A stretch of DNA of 64,000 bases from contig BCGN01000002.1 of NCBI GenBank assembly GCA_001599295.1, positions 992,001-1,056,000 on the forward strand. The letters run 5' to 3'. Position 1 is the first letter of the stretch, and every line of letters begins with the position of its first letter. Shown here piece after piece: positions 20,718 through 30,999 of this stretch. Both the position numbers and the translations under genes were made by a program. Source of the DNA: Sporopachydermia quercuum (Eukaryota > Ascomycota > Sporopachydermiomycetes > Sporopachydermiales > Sporopachydermiaceae). A model generated the notes under the pieces. That model made no database searches, was not told the origin of the DNA, and worked only from the letters and a program-made list of their open reading frames with translations.

Positions 20718-21993
20718 TCATCTTCCCACAGTAAAATTATTGGCATTCCATACATAAACCATTTCATCCCAGCCAACGGTGCAACACCATCCTTCTGCTC
20801 CCCACATACTCCAATCACATCCTACTACAAACTCTCGATGTTTATCAAACACACTAATCAAGCCTTTACTATGATTCACTCTAGTTAAAAATCTTGCTTT
20901 ATCATCAATTTGATCTTGCCATACTTTAGCTGTCATGTCATAAGATACTGATAATAGTATATCACCACGATGAGGTGACCATTTGATATTTCGGACTGCA
21001 TATTCATGAGCAACTAACTCATTCAAAGGCGATGGACCAACGTTATGATATGCTTGGCTGGGTGCAGAAGCTGGCGGTTGATTCAANACTTGAATCATAC
21101 GTAAATCCCATATTTTAATAGCACGATCGACACCAGCTGATGCAACGATAGTTGGCCTATATTTATTCCAATCAACAGAGAGCACTTCAAACCCTGAATG
21201 GGCAACGAAATCTAACTGTAAAGGATTTGGCGACCTCAAATCCCAAAACTGTAAATGTGAATTTGAATGTGCGGAAATTAATTGTTGAGGACTATGTGGA
21301 GACATTTGAACACTGTATATACAATCTTGGGTAGCTGGTAAAGGGTTAGGATTAGGATTGCTTCTTTCTCGTTGTGACATTGGTACTTTGGTATTTTTCG
21401 CATAGGAACTCACAGGCGAATATGGTGTTGTAAAATTCTTTTGAGGGGATAATGTAGTTAATGATGTAGGTCTATTAGGTGACCACTGATTAAATGGCAG
21501 GTTAGTTAATTGATTCATTAAGGTGTGATAATGACCCATTATCATCAANTGTTTAAAAGAATGATGAATAATCTAGCAGAATAATCAAAATAGCACATAC
21601 GATTTTAATAGTTCCATCCCAACTTGCTGTTGCAAAAGTTGTCTTTTCAACAAGATTCCAATTGACTGAAAATACTTCCCTTTTATGTTCTAGCCAGTTC
21701 TGAATTGGATATTGAGGTACTGTTCGATCAAACATCTTCACACTACCATCACCACTTGCTACAACAACATGGTTCTCATGTACTTCACTCCAAGCTAGAT
21801 CAAATAGCCCATCTTGAGTATCAAAAAATAATTCTGATGCTATACTACCATCATCATTAATATTAAGGAAATATAATCTTCCATTTCCCACTAATCCGTA
21901 ATTTGCTGCCGTTGCAACTGCTAGCTTATTATCAAAGAATGGTGAATATGCTACACCATAACCAGAATAACCAGTAGTACGAAATGATAGCAT
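20718..21993 (-). CDS. PEX7: Peroxisomal PTS2 receptor Pex7 (two exons)
   Basis: Pex7 is the cytosolic WD40 receptor that brings PTS2-signal proteins to the peroxisome. Exon 1 is 21993-21601 (131 codons) and exon 2 is 21485-20718, together 386 aa (S. cerevisiae 375). The intron 21600-21486 has a GTATGT donor, an AACTAAC branch point and a TCAG acceptor. It joins ASWDGTIKI to WSPNRPTSL in frame. The start MLSFRTTGYSGYGVAYSPF is the Pex7 N-terminus. WD blades include LAWSEVHENHVVVASGDGS, SVDWNKYRPTIVASAGVDR and CDWSMWGAEGWCCTVGWDE, the last a typical Pex7 end. An upstream in-frame ATG at 22029 was not chosen because homology begins at 21993. One N falls in the intron and one in the coding frame. 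Confidence 0.93.
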
Positions 21994-23063
21994 CTTGATC
22001 AGAATTTGACACAAGCTTGGACAATTCAATCAAAAGCTTTTCCAATCCAAAATAATTTAATTTAGTTACCAACGTCACCGTTAGTAAAACTAAGAAGTAC
22101 GACAGCAATTAATCATGTCAGCTACTTGAAAAGGCTACAGAGATATCTGTCGGCTTACAAAGAGATTTGATGCATAATTATGCATTAATATGTACATACA
22201 TGCTTCAGAGATAAGAGTTTACCGAAATTTGGCATATGACTTCCTAATACGGTATTAGATTTCCTTTATAGAAATTATTTTCATAGTATCGAAGCTTTAC
22301 CATTTTGGGAAGAGTTAGTTTTGGGGTACATGGCTAAGCACGAAACCTTATAACCTTATTCAGTATTCTGCATTAACCATGCATAATAATACATAGCGTC
22401 ACATCAACATACAGAGATACATAATATCAAAAAACCACCAACCNGGATATAACCAAACAGTGAATTATTTTTCTTTACGGAATAATCCTTCAGGTGAAAA
22501 CAATCTAGTTATAATAGTATAATGGATTGGAAGGGCGTTATTTTATTAGGATTGTCATTTGTATATATTTATATTTGCTTATTGAATGAATAATTAATAC
22601 GATATAAGTCTTCCAATTGCTATTGATCATTTATACAAGGCTGTTTACAACCTATTGCTTTGTTTGCTACACTCAGTTATAAGTAAACAGTGATCATATC
22701 AAGTTTTCAATTGCTAGGGTGTTCAAAGTGTTAATTTAAGTCGAATTTAACTTGCTGGCGGGCTAAGAAATTATTATATGCTTAACAAAATATATCAAGG
22801 TATTATTGAAGAGGAATAAAAATATTCACAGTAGTTTTCTCACTTCGCAATAATCCGTTAAATATACCCTTAGAAATGAGAGATTTGACTGGCAAGAAAA
22901 AGCTATCTAAATACCTATCATAAGTGCTTGCTTTGTTGACAGAAGAACTGGAATTAAAATAAGTTTTGGATGCAACTCAACCTTACTATTCATATTTTCT
23001 TTTCCTTTGTTCTTCATCACATACANCAACTGTTCGTGAGACCAAGTAATAGTCATACTCACA
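21994..23063. other. Divergent promoter region PEX7 / KH gene
   Basis: This 1.07-kb region has no gene. It contains a perfect 16-bp palindrome (22170-22185) and further ATGCATAA-type words near 22379, so the motif may be a shared regulatory site. Confidence 0.45.
22170..22185. promoter_or_regulatory. 16-bp perfect palindrome ATGCATAATTATGCAT
   Basis: The sequence equals its own reverse complement over 16 bases and lies about 180 bp upstream of PEX7. Homeodomain-like or dimeric factors bind such sites. No factor is known to me here, and function is inferred. Confidence 0.3.
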
Positions 23064-26000
23064 ATGTCTCGTGATCCCAAAGAACAGAATAGTGAAAATC
23101 GCTCAAGTGACATATTGACATGTCTGATACCTTTACAACATACGCTTATTTTACCACCTGATCCAAACTCAGATTCAGTACATGCTCGTACTAATATCAA
23201 TAGCGTCTCACCTGCCATCCTTCATGCTACTGAAGATTTTTATAACCTGTGGAGATCGTTCAAACCATTGACAGCTGATGAAATTGGACCTTACCCCTTT
23301 CCAGATCAAGTATCCGGTGCAAATAGTGCGAAGTTTTCTGATTTGATAGGTGATCGTCTTTATTTAGACAATATGGGATCAATACGATCGGTAGTAAGAG
23401 ATATAAACAAGAAGAATGAGACCCAACCTACCGGTTCGAAAGTGGAAGCTGGTATCAACGATAGCCATATAAACAATGGGATTTTTACAGTCACTCTCAG
23501 AGGTCTAGGAGAAGATGTAAATCAAGAGAAGATGAGAATTCTTCGTAACTATTACCATATGAAAAGAGAAAGAGTTAGTACTCCTATGAATATATTCAAT
23601 GGTAGTGAGGAAACATCCAAAAATATACATGAAGATATCAAAGATGGATTGAATGATATAGCAAAATACTTTGCTGTTCATATTATTGTCACCAACTTTG
23701 TTGATGAACCAAACTATGGCATTGGATTCCATTCAGCCATATTATCTGCTTCCGCCTCTACCGATAAATACCATTTCTTTATTTATGGTGATCAAGACTC
23801 GGTGCATCCAGCTACTATCAGAGTTGAATTATTACTGCGGCAAGTAATTTATAACGATAATATTGACTACTTGGACGTTGATTTGTCTCTAATTCCATTA
23901 TTGAATGGTTGCAATGGAGGCAATATTAAGAATATCTCATTACAGACTAAATGCAAAATATTTTTACCTAATCTACTTCCTGAATTGTACGACTCAGTTG
24001 TCGATTCTAGGAATATAGAAAACTTGGACTCTCATAACTCAGAACCTTTTCTGACTCACAATCTGAACAGGATATTTATTTCTGGTAAATCAACTAATGT
24101 AATTCTTACAAAATCGTTATTGAAAGAAGTGTTGAATATGAAGAAAACATATTTTAAAGATGTTGTGATATCACTACCAAAACTTGACCTGCTATTACTC
24201 AATTTCCAAAGTGAAATACATAAAATCATCATCAAATATGGGTCATTCATTCAATTGCCTTTCCTGGGATCGGGGAGAGCGGTGNTGAGAATTCAAGCTT
24301 TTAGTGAGGATCTAAGCCTGAAAACTATAGAGGATTTAATGTTATTAATTTGTGAATTCTATAAAGCAACATACTCATTTCATAATGGTGAGATTGATAG
24401 TTCTACTGGATACTATGGTTCACCTAATATCAATAGCTCTGTTGAAGAATCACCTGAATCTCATATTCACGAATATTTGTATCAAATAGGTAGTTTAACG
24501 GGAACTTTTGTCCAATATGGCAACTACGGATTTGAGCTATATGGCAACAGGAACGTTGTGAAGAGAGGACTCAATAAAATTCACAATTTGCCTATATGGC
24601 AAGATAGTAAGAACCAAATCAAAGTTGAACTTGAGCTATCAAGAGAACAAAAAGATTTTATTGCTGGTAAGAAACAAGGAAAAATATTGAAAATTATCAA
24701 TTCTACAAATGCTGCCATTAAATTTACACCATTTAATGATTACAATTTTCATATTAATTTGATTGGTGATGATTACAATTCATATATTTCTGGAGTTCAA
24801 ATGCTTGAAGAAGAATTACCATCAGAAGTCTCATTCTATATTCCTGAAATATGTCATAAGCAAATAATTGGTGCAGGAGGTCAAATGATTCAACAGTTAA
24901 TGAGAAAGTTTAACGTTTTCATTAAATTTACTAATCAAACAAAATTCGCATCAAATGGGTATTCTCATACTCGAACTGATAACGTTATTATCCGTTGTCC
25001 TACTAAGAATGCTCCTCAAATTCCATTAGCTAAAACAGAACTACTTAACCAAGTTCAAGAACTCTCAGATGATCATCTAAACACTTTCATCAAACTATCA
25101 ATAAACGATCAACGGTTGTTATTGCTTTTAGCAATGTCTTCAATTTATGAGATTGAAAAGAAAACTGGTACTTATATAGTGTACCCTGAGGATTCTGCAC
25201 CATTGACCGAGAGATTGATTGAAATAAGAGGCATAGGTGAGTCATCACAAGAGTCTGCAGAGTTGGTAAGAGCACTATTGCCAATGAGTTATGAATTCCG
25301 TGTTGCTTTCTCTTCCAGATTTAAAGACACCATTCAGGATGGTAACGGTTTCTACGAACGGTTTGTTGTCCCAGTTAGAATTAGTCTGAAAATTGAAACT
25401 ACAATATTAGTCACACCTACCAGTGCTGACTTAGGTAGCTCTAAGAATGCATCAATATCCCAATCAGGAAGTAAGATTGATGCAAAGTATCATAGAATCA
25501 TCCTTTCATACATGAATCATGAAAAGAGACTTTCTCCAAGTATGGAAAAAGCTATTGGGCTGCTGACAACAATTCTACGCGAAAATGATTTAGAAATCTT
25601 AGATAAACTGGAAATAACTACTAATCCAATTGAGAAAGGCACCGCATATCGAGCAAATTTGTCTACTAATACCACCAACAAAAGTGTTTGGAATAGATCT
25701 GTTAATTCTGCAGGTTCTGAAACAAATTCTACGGCCTCTTCACGTCCATCGTCGGGAAAACAGTTCCAGTCTCAAATATCCCAAACATCAAATCTGAACT
25801 TCAATACTGGGATACCTAAAGCCAATATTCCCTATTCTCGTCAAATCCCAGGCTCAAACTTCACTTTCAATAAGGGAGACTTCAAAATGAGAAACAAATA
25901 TGACATTTCAAATAATTCGCTTAGTAGAGACTCTGAAATGCCGAACGATTATGACTATGGTTATGATTATTCTAGAACAGATATGATGAGTCAGAACCCG

Positions 26001-26558
26001 TTTAGATCACGTGATGAAACTATGTATGGATATCGTCGTGATCGGAATGCTTCCCCCGACAGATACAATCCGGATAACAGAATGCTGAATCCTGGATTTG
26101 ATGGCTATGATGAAAGAGAAGTAATGTATGCACGGAACAATGGTAGAATATGGCATGATAATAGACCTGGAAGTGGAAGTATGCGGTTCGACATAAGAAA
26201 GAGATTACCAAACCCAATTTATGGACAAAAAGCTGATCAGAATGAAGAGTTTGAAATGTATGGTCTGAATCATAATTTAAATAGACCTTTNACTATGAAT
26301 GTTCCCAATTTGGATGCACCTCATGGATACCCGGAACAACATTATGATCAAGTTGCCAATTCTACTATTATGAATGGAAACAGTAAAGGAAGTGCTCATC
26401 GTCAAAATAAACATAGTAATAATAATAATAACAACAGCAACTCACAACAGTATTTTGAACAGAATAGACGAAGTGATAAGTTTTTCAAAAGGAATCATGG
26501 TTTCAACCAAGGAAGAAACCGTACTGGAAATGGGAGTGGAGAACGATTTTATCAGTAA
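23064..26558 (+). CDS. Large KH-domain RNA-binding protein
   Basis: The 1164-aa product is predicted to bind RNA. Two adjacent KH-like modules are visible. One is around residues 525-590, with GKKQGKILKIINSTNAAIKF. A clearer one is around 593-660, with HKQIIGAGGQMIQQL, in which the GxxG loop GAGG is at about 603-606. Further weaker KH-like segments probably lie before (about 350-440) and after (about 690-760). The last 300 residues are disordered, rich in Asn, Tyr, Arg and Ser with an Asn run near the end, as in RNP-granule proteins. It resembles the multi-KH protein YLL032C of S. cerevisiae in layout, but I am not certain. The start ATG follows a CACA leader. It is intronless, with one or more unknown residues from Ns. 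Confidence 0.75.
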   Translation: MSRDPKEQNSENRSSDILTCLIPLQHTLILPPDPNSDSVHARTNINSVSPAILHATEDFYNLWRSFKPLTADEIGPYPFPDQVSGANSAKFSDLIGDRLYLDNMGSIRSVVRDINKKNETQPTGSKVEAGINDSHINNGIFTVTLRGLGEDVNQEKMRILRNYYHMKRERVSTPMNIFNGSEETSKNIHEDIKDGLNDIAKYFAVHIIVTNFVDEPNYGIGFHSAILSASASTDKYHFFIYGDQDSVHPATIRVELLLRQVIYNDNIDYLDVDLSLIPLLNGCNGGNIKNISLQTKCKIFLPNLLPELYDSVVDSRNIENLDSHNSEPFLTHNLNRIFISGKSTNVILTKSLLKEVLNMKKTYFKDVVISLPKLDLLLLNFQSEIHKIIIKYGSFIQLPFLGSGRAVXRIQAFSEDLSLKTIEDLMLLICEFYKATYSFHNGEIDSSTGYYGSPNINSSVEESPESHIHEYLYQIGSLTGTFVQYGNYGFELYGNRNVVKRGLNKIHNLPIWQDSKNQIKVELELSREQKDFIAGKKQGKILKIINSTNAAIKFTPFNDYNFHINLIGDDYNSYISGVQMLEEELPSEVSFYIPEICHKQIIGAGGQMIQQLMRKFNVFIKFTNQTKFASNGYSHTRTDNVIIRCPTKNAPQIPLAKTELLNQVQELSDDHLNTFIKLSINDQRLLLLLAMSSIYEIEKKTGTYIVYPEDSAPLTERLIEIRGIGESSQESAELVRALLPMSYEFRVAFSSRFKDTIQDGNGFYERFVVPVRISLKIETTILVTPTSADLGSSKNASISQSGSKIDAKYHRIILSYMNHEKRLSPSMEKAIGLLTTILRENDLEILDKLEITTNPIEKGTAYRANLSTNTTNKSVWNRSVNSAGSETNSTASSRPSSGKQFQSQISQTSNLNFNTGIPKANIPYSRQIPGSNFTFNKGDFKMRNKYDISNNSLSRDSEMPNDYDYGYDYSRTDMMSQNPFRSRDETMYGYRRDRNASPDRYNPDNRMLNPGFDGYDEREVMYARNNGRIWHDNRPGSGSMRFDIRKRLPNPIYGQKADQNEEFEMYGLNHNLNRPXTMNVPNLDAPHGYPEQHYDQVANSTIMNGNSKGSAHRQNKHSNNNNNNSNSQQYFEQNRRSDKFFKRNHGFNQGRNRTGNGSGERFYQ

Positions 26559-26818
26559 CCATCAGTTGTTTATACCCACAATAATTAATCATTCAACATT
26601 TTTTGATACCAAAACTCTCGTCTACATTGTTATATAATAACTATCAAATTTAATTCATAGTCAACAAGTAAAATATAATATTTCTACATTATATGGTTCT
26701 TCCACATAGAAATAGCGATCTGTCAATATTTAATCACATCATCAATTATTGCCCTCTCCTTACCCCGGACTTTATCGAGTTTCGGACTTCATTGTAAACT
26801 TCCGTTTTGAAAATGCAA

Positions 26819-26832
26819 ATATCACGTGATAT
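26819..26832. promoter_or_regulatory. CACGTG E-box in a 14-bp palindrome
   Basis: ATATCACGTGATAT is a perfect palindrome around the CACGTG core bound by Cbf1, Pho4 and related bHLH factors. It lies 640 bp upstream of the ATM1 start. Other TCACGTGA-type boxes occur near 17381, 30049 and 33665. Regulation of ATM1 by this site is inferred. Confidence 0.45.
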
Positions 26833-27091
26833 GATCAAAAAACATGCCCCTAACAGGATGAGACGCGACGCTCGATCTTCTTTATATACCGGATTCTCGG
26901 CAGACATGATATTTGTGCATTTCTATAGATTAAGAGCCCCCTAGTGATGATCCATGCGTTGATATTGATTGAAAGTGAATTGAAAATATAAATACATTCT
27001 GCCTTATTATTTTGAATTAACGAAGGTGATTAGTTGGTTTTGCTTGTAAAGGTGAGGTAGCAAATAGTTCAGCAAGTGGCGCTTGGTGAAG

Positions 27092-27470
27092 GTATGTATG
27101 TATGAATGCTTGATGGTATTCTAAGAGCATCGAATGCCATTATGTGGAGGCGAGTGAAATGAATTGAGGTTCATTGTATATGTTATATGGAATAGAAGAA
27201 GGGAAAATATTGGACTGATTCTGTATCAGTTTTGATACTAATTGAAACAACTTCTGGAAAGACCTTTGAAGTATTCAACAGGATTAAGATCAATTGAAGC
27301 ATCTCAATTGTACCTTAATGGACTTACTATGCTGCCTGATTCTCAAATCTAAGAGCAAATTGAAGCCTGAAGCATTTATAACAATTAGGGTCGACTTCCG
27401 AGTTATATACGAGTGAAATATGAAACAGAAGCTTCTAGCGTAACAGTCCCTAACCGAATATTTTCTATAG
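27092..27470 (+). other. Probable 5'-UTR intron of ATM1
   Basis: A GTATGT donor at 27092-27097 follows GTGAAG. TCCCTAAC (27447-27454) and TTTTCTATAG (ending 27470) form a branch point and acceptor. The acceptor lies one base before the ATG at 27472. The upstream exon has stops in the relevant frames, so the intron would be entirely in the leader. Length is 379 nt. The signals match the window's other introns, but no transcript evidence is available. Confidence 0.5.
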
Positions 27471-27471
27471 T

Positions 27472-29682
27472 ATGATGAACTATTTCGGCCTCTCAAGCCG
27501 TTGTGGGCTAAGAAGTAGGACAATTCAAACAGTGGTCCCAAGCCGTATGCTATATGGGCTAACTGGACCTAAATCTCAATTGCCGGCTCTTAAAGTCAAC
27601 ACTACATTAAAAACCTATCCTATACATTCTCGAATACACTTGAATAGCATTCGTGTATTTACTTCTGGACTTTCTGCCAGCAAATCTGGCAGTAAAGCAA
27701 CGCCAAAGGTACCACCTACAAAGGTTGTGGATGCTAAAAAGAAACCAGTTGCATCTACATTATTGGATTTGAATGAAGTCCCCGGTTTCAATCAAAAGGG
27801 AATCATTCTCAATTTATTGAAGTATTTATGGCCAAAAGATAAACCGTCAGCAAAATTTCGAGTTATCTTAGCTTTAAGTTTATTAATAGGATCAAAGCTA
27901 CTCAATGTTCAAGTTCCTTTTTACTTCAAATCAATCATTGATTCAGTGAATGTTGATTGGCTATCAGAAGCAGGTACTTTGACCACAGCTGTAGGCGTGA
28001 TAATTCTCTCATATGGCTTGGCAAGATTTGGTGCAGTTTTGTTTGGCGAACTTCGTAATGCAATCTTTGCATCTGTTGCTCAAGGAGCCATTAGAAATGT
28101 AGCTCAAAACATATTTGTTCATTTATTGAGATTGGACTTAGGATTCCATCTCAGCAAACAAACCGGTGGTATTACAAGAGCTATTGACAGAGGTACTAAA
28201 GGTATCAGTTATGTATTGACAGCTATGGTCTTTCATATCTTACCAATTACATTCGAAATATCTGTGGTTTGTGGTATATTAACTTACAATTATGGTTTTC
28301 AGTTTGCTGCTCTAACATTTGCAACAATGTTAGCATACTCAATTTTCACAATTCGAACAACATCATGGAGAGCACAGTTCCGACGTAATGCCAATAAGGC
28401 AGATAATGAAGCCGCTAGTGTTGCTTTAGACTCTTTGATTAACTATGAATCAGTGAAATATTTTAATAATGAAAATTTCCAATTGCAAAAATACGACAGG
28501 GCTTTACAGCATTATGAAAAATCATCAATCAAAGTTGCTACATCATTAGCTTTCTTGAATGCTGGGCAGAATTTCATCTTCTCCTCTGCACTAACAGCAA
28601 TGATGTATCTAGCGTGTGAAGGCGTAGCACAAGGGGCTTTAACGGTTGGTGACTTGGTGCTTATTAATCAACTGGTGTTTCAACTATCAGTTCCTTTGAA
28701 CTTCCTGGGTTCTGTTTACAGAGAATTGAAACAAAGTTTACTCGATATGGAAACATTGTTCAAACTACAAATGGTTGATGTGAAAATCAAGGATAAAGAG
28801 AATGCTGAACCATTGCATTTAACTCGTACTGGAATGGGTGGTGAAATCAGATTTGAAAATGTAACTTTTGGGTATCACCCAGACCGACCTATTCTGAAGA
28901 ATGCTACATTTACTATTCCAGCAGGTAAGAAAGTTGCAATTGTTGGACCAAGTGGATCCGGTAAATCAACAATTCTGAGACTTGTGTTTAGATTCTATGA
29001 TATTCAGTCAGGAAGAATCTTAATTGATGGTCAAGATATTCGTGATGTTCAGTTGGAGTCTTTACGTAAGAATATTGGTATAGTTCCTCAGGATACCCCT
29101 TTATTCAATGACTCTATATTGGAGAACATCCGATATGGACGATTGGATGCTACTGATGAAGAAGTCATGGCCGTAGCAAAAGCAGCAAAACTTGATAAGT
29201 TAATTAGAGAACTACCTGAGGGTGTGCACACAATTGTAGGTGAGAGAGGATTGATGATTTCTGGAGGTGAGAAGCAAAGATTGGCTATATCCAGAGTTTT
29301 GCTTAAGAAAGCACCGATTACATTTTTTGATGAAGCAACATCAGCCCTCGATACACATACTGAACAATCATTACTGCGGACAATCAGAAATGTTTTCTCA
29401 AGTACTGAAAATACCAATATTTCAATTGCTCACAGGTTGAGGACAATTGCTGATGTTGATAAAATCATTGTATTGAAAGATGGCAGGGTATGTGAAGAAG
29501 GTACTCATAACCAATTATTAGCAAGACGTGATTCAGTTTATGCAAGCTTATGGAATATTCAAGAAAATATGGATCTAGCCGAATATGAAGAAGAATTATT
29601 GAAAGAAGATGAACGAGAGATTGAAGTTGATGCTAGCANTATAACTAATAGTCCAATTATTAGCAAAAAAGTGGAAAACTAG
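27472..29682 (+). CDS. ATM1: Mitochondrial ABC half-transporter Atm1
   Basis: Atm1 in the inner mitochondrial membrane exports a glutathione-linked sulfur compound needed for cytosolic Fe-S assembly. The product is 736 aa (S. cerevisiae 690). The N-terminus is Arg/Ser-rich and lacks acidic residues, as expected of a matrix-targeting signal (about 1-80). The transmembrane domain covers about 125-420. The nucleotide-binding domain has Walker [10 protein letters not shown] (about 491), Q-loop VPQDTPLF, signature ISGGEKQR (about 596), Walker [13 protein letters not shown] (about 613) and the H-switch AHRLRT. Three conserved Leu residues in this domain (475, 502 and 635) are encoded by CTG, which shows that CTG means Leu here. 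The start is the first of two adjacent ATGs. Confidence 0.97.
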   Translation: MMNYFGLSSRCGLRSRTIQTVVPSRMLYGLTGPKSQLPALKVNTTLKTYPIHSRIHLNSIRVFTSGLSASKSGSKATPKVPPTKVVDAKKKPVASTLLDLNEVPGFNQKGIILNLLKYLWPKDKPSAKFRVILALSLLIGSKLLNVQVPFYFKSIIDSVNVDWLSEAGTLTTAVGVIILSYGLARFGAVLFGELRNAIFASVAQGAIRNVAQNIFVHLLRLDLGFHLSKQTGGITRAIDRGTKGISYVLTAMVFHILPITFEISVVCGILTYNYGFQFAALTFATMLAYSIFTIRTTSWRAQFRRNANKADNEAASVALDSLINYESVKYFNNENFQLQKYDRALQHYEKSSIKVATSLAFLNAGQNFIFSSALTAMMYLACEGVAQGALTVGDLVLINQLVFQLSVPLNFLGSVYRELKQSLLDMETLFKLQMVDVKIKDKENAEPLHLTRTGMGGEIRFENVTFGYHPDRPILKNATFTIPAGKKVAIVGPSGSGKSTILRLVFRFYDIQSGRILIDGQDIRDVQLESLRKNIGIVPQDTPLFNDSILENIRYGRLDATDEEVMAVAKAAKLDKLIRELPEGVHTIVGERGLMISGGEKQRLAISRVLLKKAPITFFDEATSALDTHTEQSLLRTIRNVFSSTENTNISIAHRLRTIADVDKIIVLKDGRVCEEGTHNQLLARRDSVYASLWNIQENMDLAEYEEELLKEDEREIEVDASXITNSPIISKKVEN

Positions 29683-30575
29683 ATGTAGTTAGTGATCCAA
29701 ATGTTTTTGTTTCGGCATAGCAATGTCTATTATGTTAAATCATCCAGTATCAGGTCATTTTATATTCTTTTTATATATTCTATGATTCTTTTAAATTCAA
29801 ACTAGCATTATTCAACCTGCCCTATCATTTATATACCACTTTTCATAGTCTCAAGTGTATTTAATCTGGTTATTATTATTTGTTCATCATTTTACCCAGA
29901 ATATTTCTTACAATTCAGTTGTAATAGACATCTCAAATCTATGCCTCCTAATCAACAAATTCCTCTTTCTTCTTTAGAGATACTCATACTATTAATTCAA
30001 ATAGTACTACAATCCAGTAAATCAATTTCTACAACCGCAATCAATCACGTGAACATTGTCACTTGAAAATATCTTCATCATATTCACCTCGGAGTTTGAA
30101 TAACCTAAAGTAGTTGTAATCTCAAACGTTATCCTTTTTTAGTATCCCATTCCCTTTATGAGATAACATTTCCTGTTTAAGGCAAGTGAATTGGGTNGTT
30201 CTGCATTCCTACAGAACGACCCAATTTTGAGATAGAAGGTACCGGGTTGATATTCTGATAATGATGAGGGTAAACTATATTATATTCGCATTGTATTGCT
30301 GATTCTATGTAGGAGGGAAACAGTATAGAAACGATTAAAAATCATCCGTTGAGGATTCAGACGCATTGTTTGAAGTTGGCANAGTACTTGAAAATAGGTA
30401 CAAGTTTAGAGGAAAGGTTGGAATTTCTAAGGAACTTAGCCACCTGACCTGTCATAATTTTCTTAGAACATTTTTTTGAATTCTTCATATAAATATTGGT
30501 ATTGGTAGAATAAATTCTTCAAGACATACCCATTAATATATTTGGAATTGAAAGAAGAGAAATCTGTTGTGAAAT
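29683..30575. other. Intergenic ATM1 / Cys-rich gene
   Basis: This 0.9-kb stretch has no gene. It holds a striking 15-bp hairpin at 30189-30226 and a TCACGTGA box near 30049. The rest is AT-rich and unremarkable. Confidence 0.5.
30189..30226. repeat. Perfect 15-bp inverted repeat (hairpin)
   Basis: The arm AATTGGGTNGTTCTG at 30189-30203 pairs with CAGAACGACCCAATT at 30212-30226 across an 8-nt loop. All fourteen called bases match, and the N would have to be C to complete the stem. It is too long to be likely by chance. A structured RNA element or an insertion remnant are both possible. Confidence 0.6.
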
Positions 30576-30860
30576 ATGTGTAAACCAGCAACCTGTGACA
30601 CATGTGGTAAGTGCGCACGATCGTAGTGATGGTGCAATAAGAAGAGAGTAGGAGTTGAAGGTGGATATTGATCTCTTTGGAGCTGAATTATCTAACACAG
30701 AATTTATCANCATTTAGGAGGCGCTACTTGGTGGGGATGCGGTAGTCATATACCTGCAGCTATGACTGCTGCTCCTAAAGACAAATGGTGTACATGCTTG
30801 TACCCGGATGGTTCTAAGCAAGAGTTTCCTCCAAAGCAAGGCACTGGAGTGAAAGCTTGA
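30576..30860 (+). CDS. 57-aa Cys-rich conserved fungal protein (two exons)
   Basis: Exon 1 is 30576-30606 (ten codons plus one base) and exon 2 is 30718-30860. The 111-nt intron has a GTAAGT donor, an ATCTAAC branch point (30690-30696) and a TTTAG acceptor. The product begins MCKPATCDTC, continues GGATWWGCGSHIPAAM and then KWCTC, and ends in a Lys/Pro-rich tail. Its cysteines at 2, 7, 10, 18, 35 and 37 and the WWGCGxHIP core match a family of tiny uncharacterised proteins I recall from many fungi. The Cys spacing suggests a metal-bound knuckle; that is inference. Both exons are too short to be noticed as ORFs. Confidence 0.8.
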
Positions 30861-30999
30861 ATTTACTTCTTNGTTACCCTTATGAGTAAACTTAATACTT
30901 CATTATATTATTAGAAAAAGTTTGAAATCAATCTATGAAAGCCTGGAAAATAAACCCGTATATGAATTCTTTTTGTTTGCTAATACAATGACTCTTGTA

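Larger units (their letters stand above)
26559..27471. other. Intergenic KH gene / ATM1, including ATM1 leader
   Basis: The first part should contain the 3' UTR of the KH gene and the ATM1 promoter, including a CACGTG palindrome at 26819-26832. The second part (27092-27470) looks like an intron in the ATM1 5' UTR. Confidence 0.5.
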
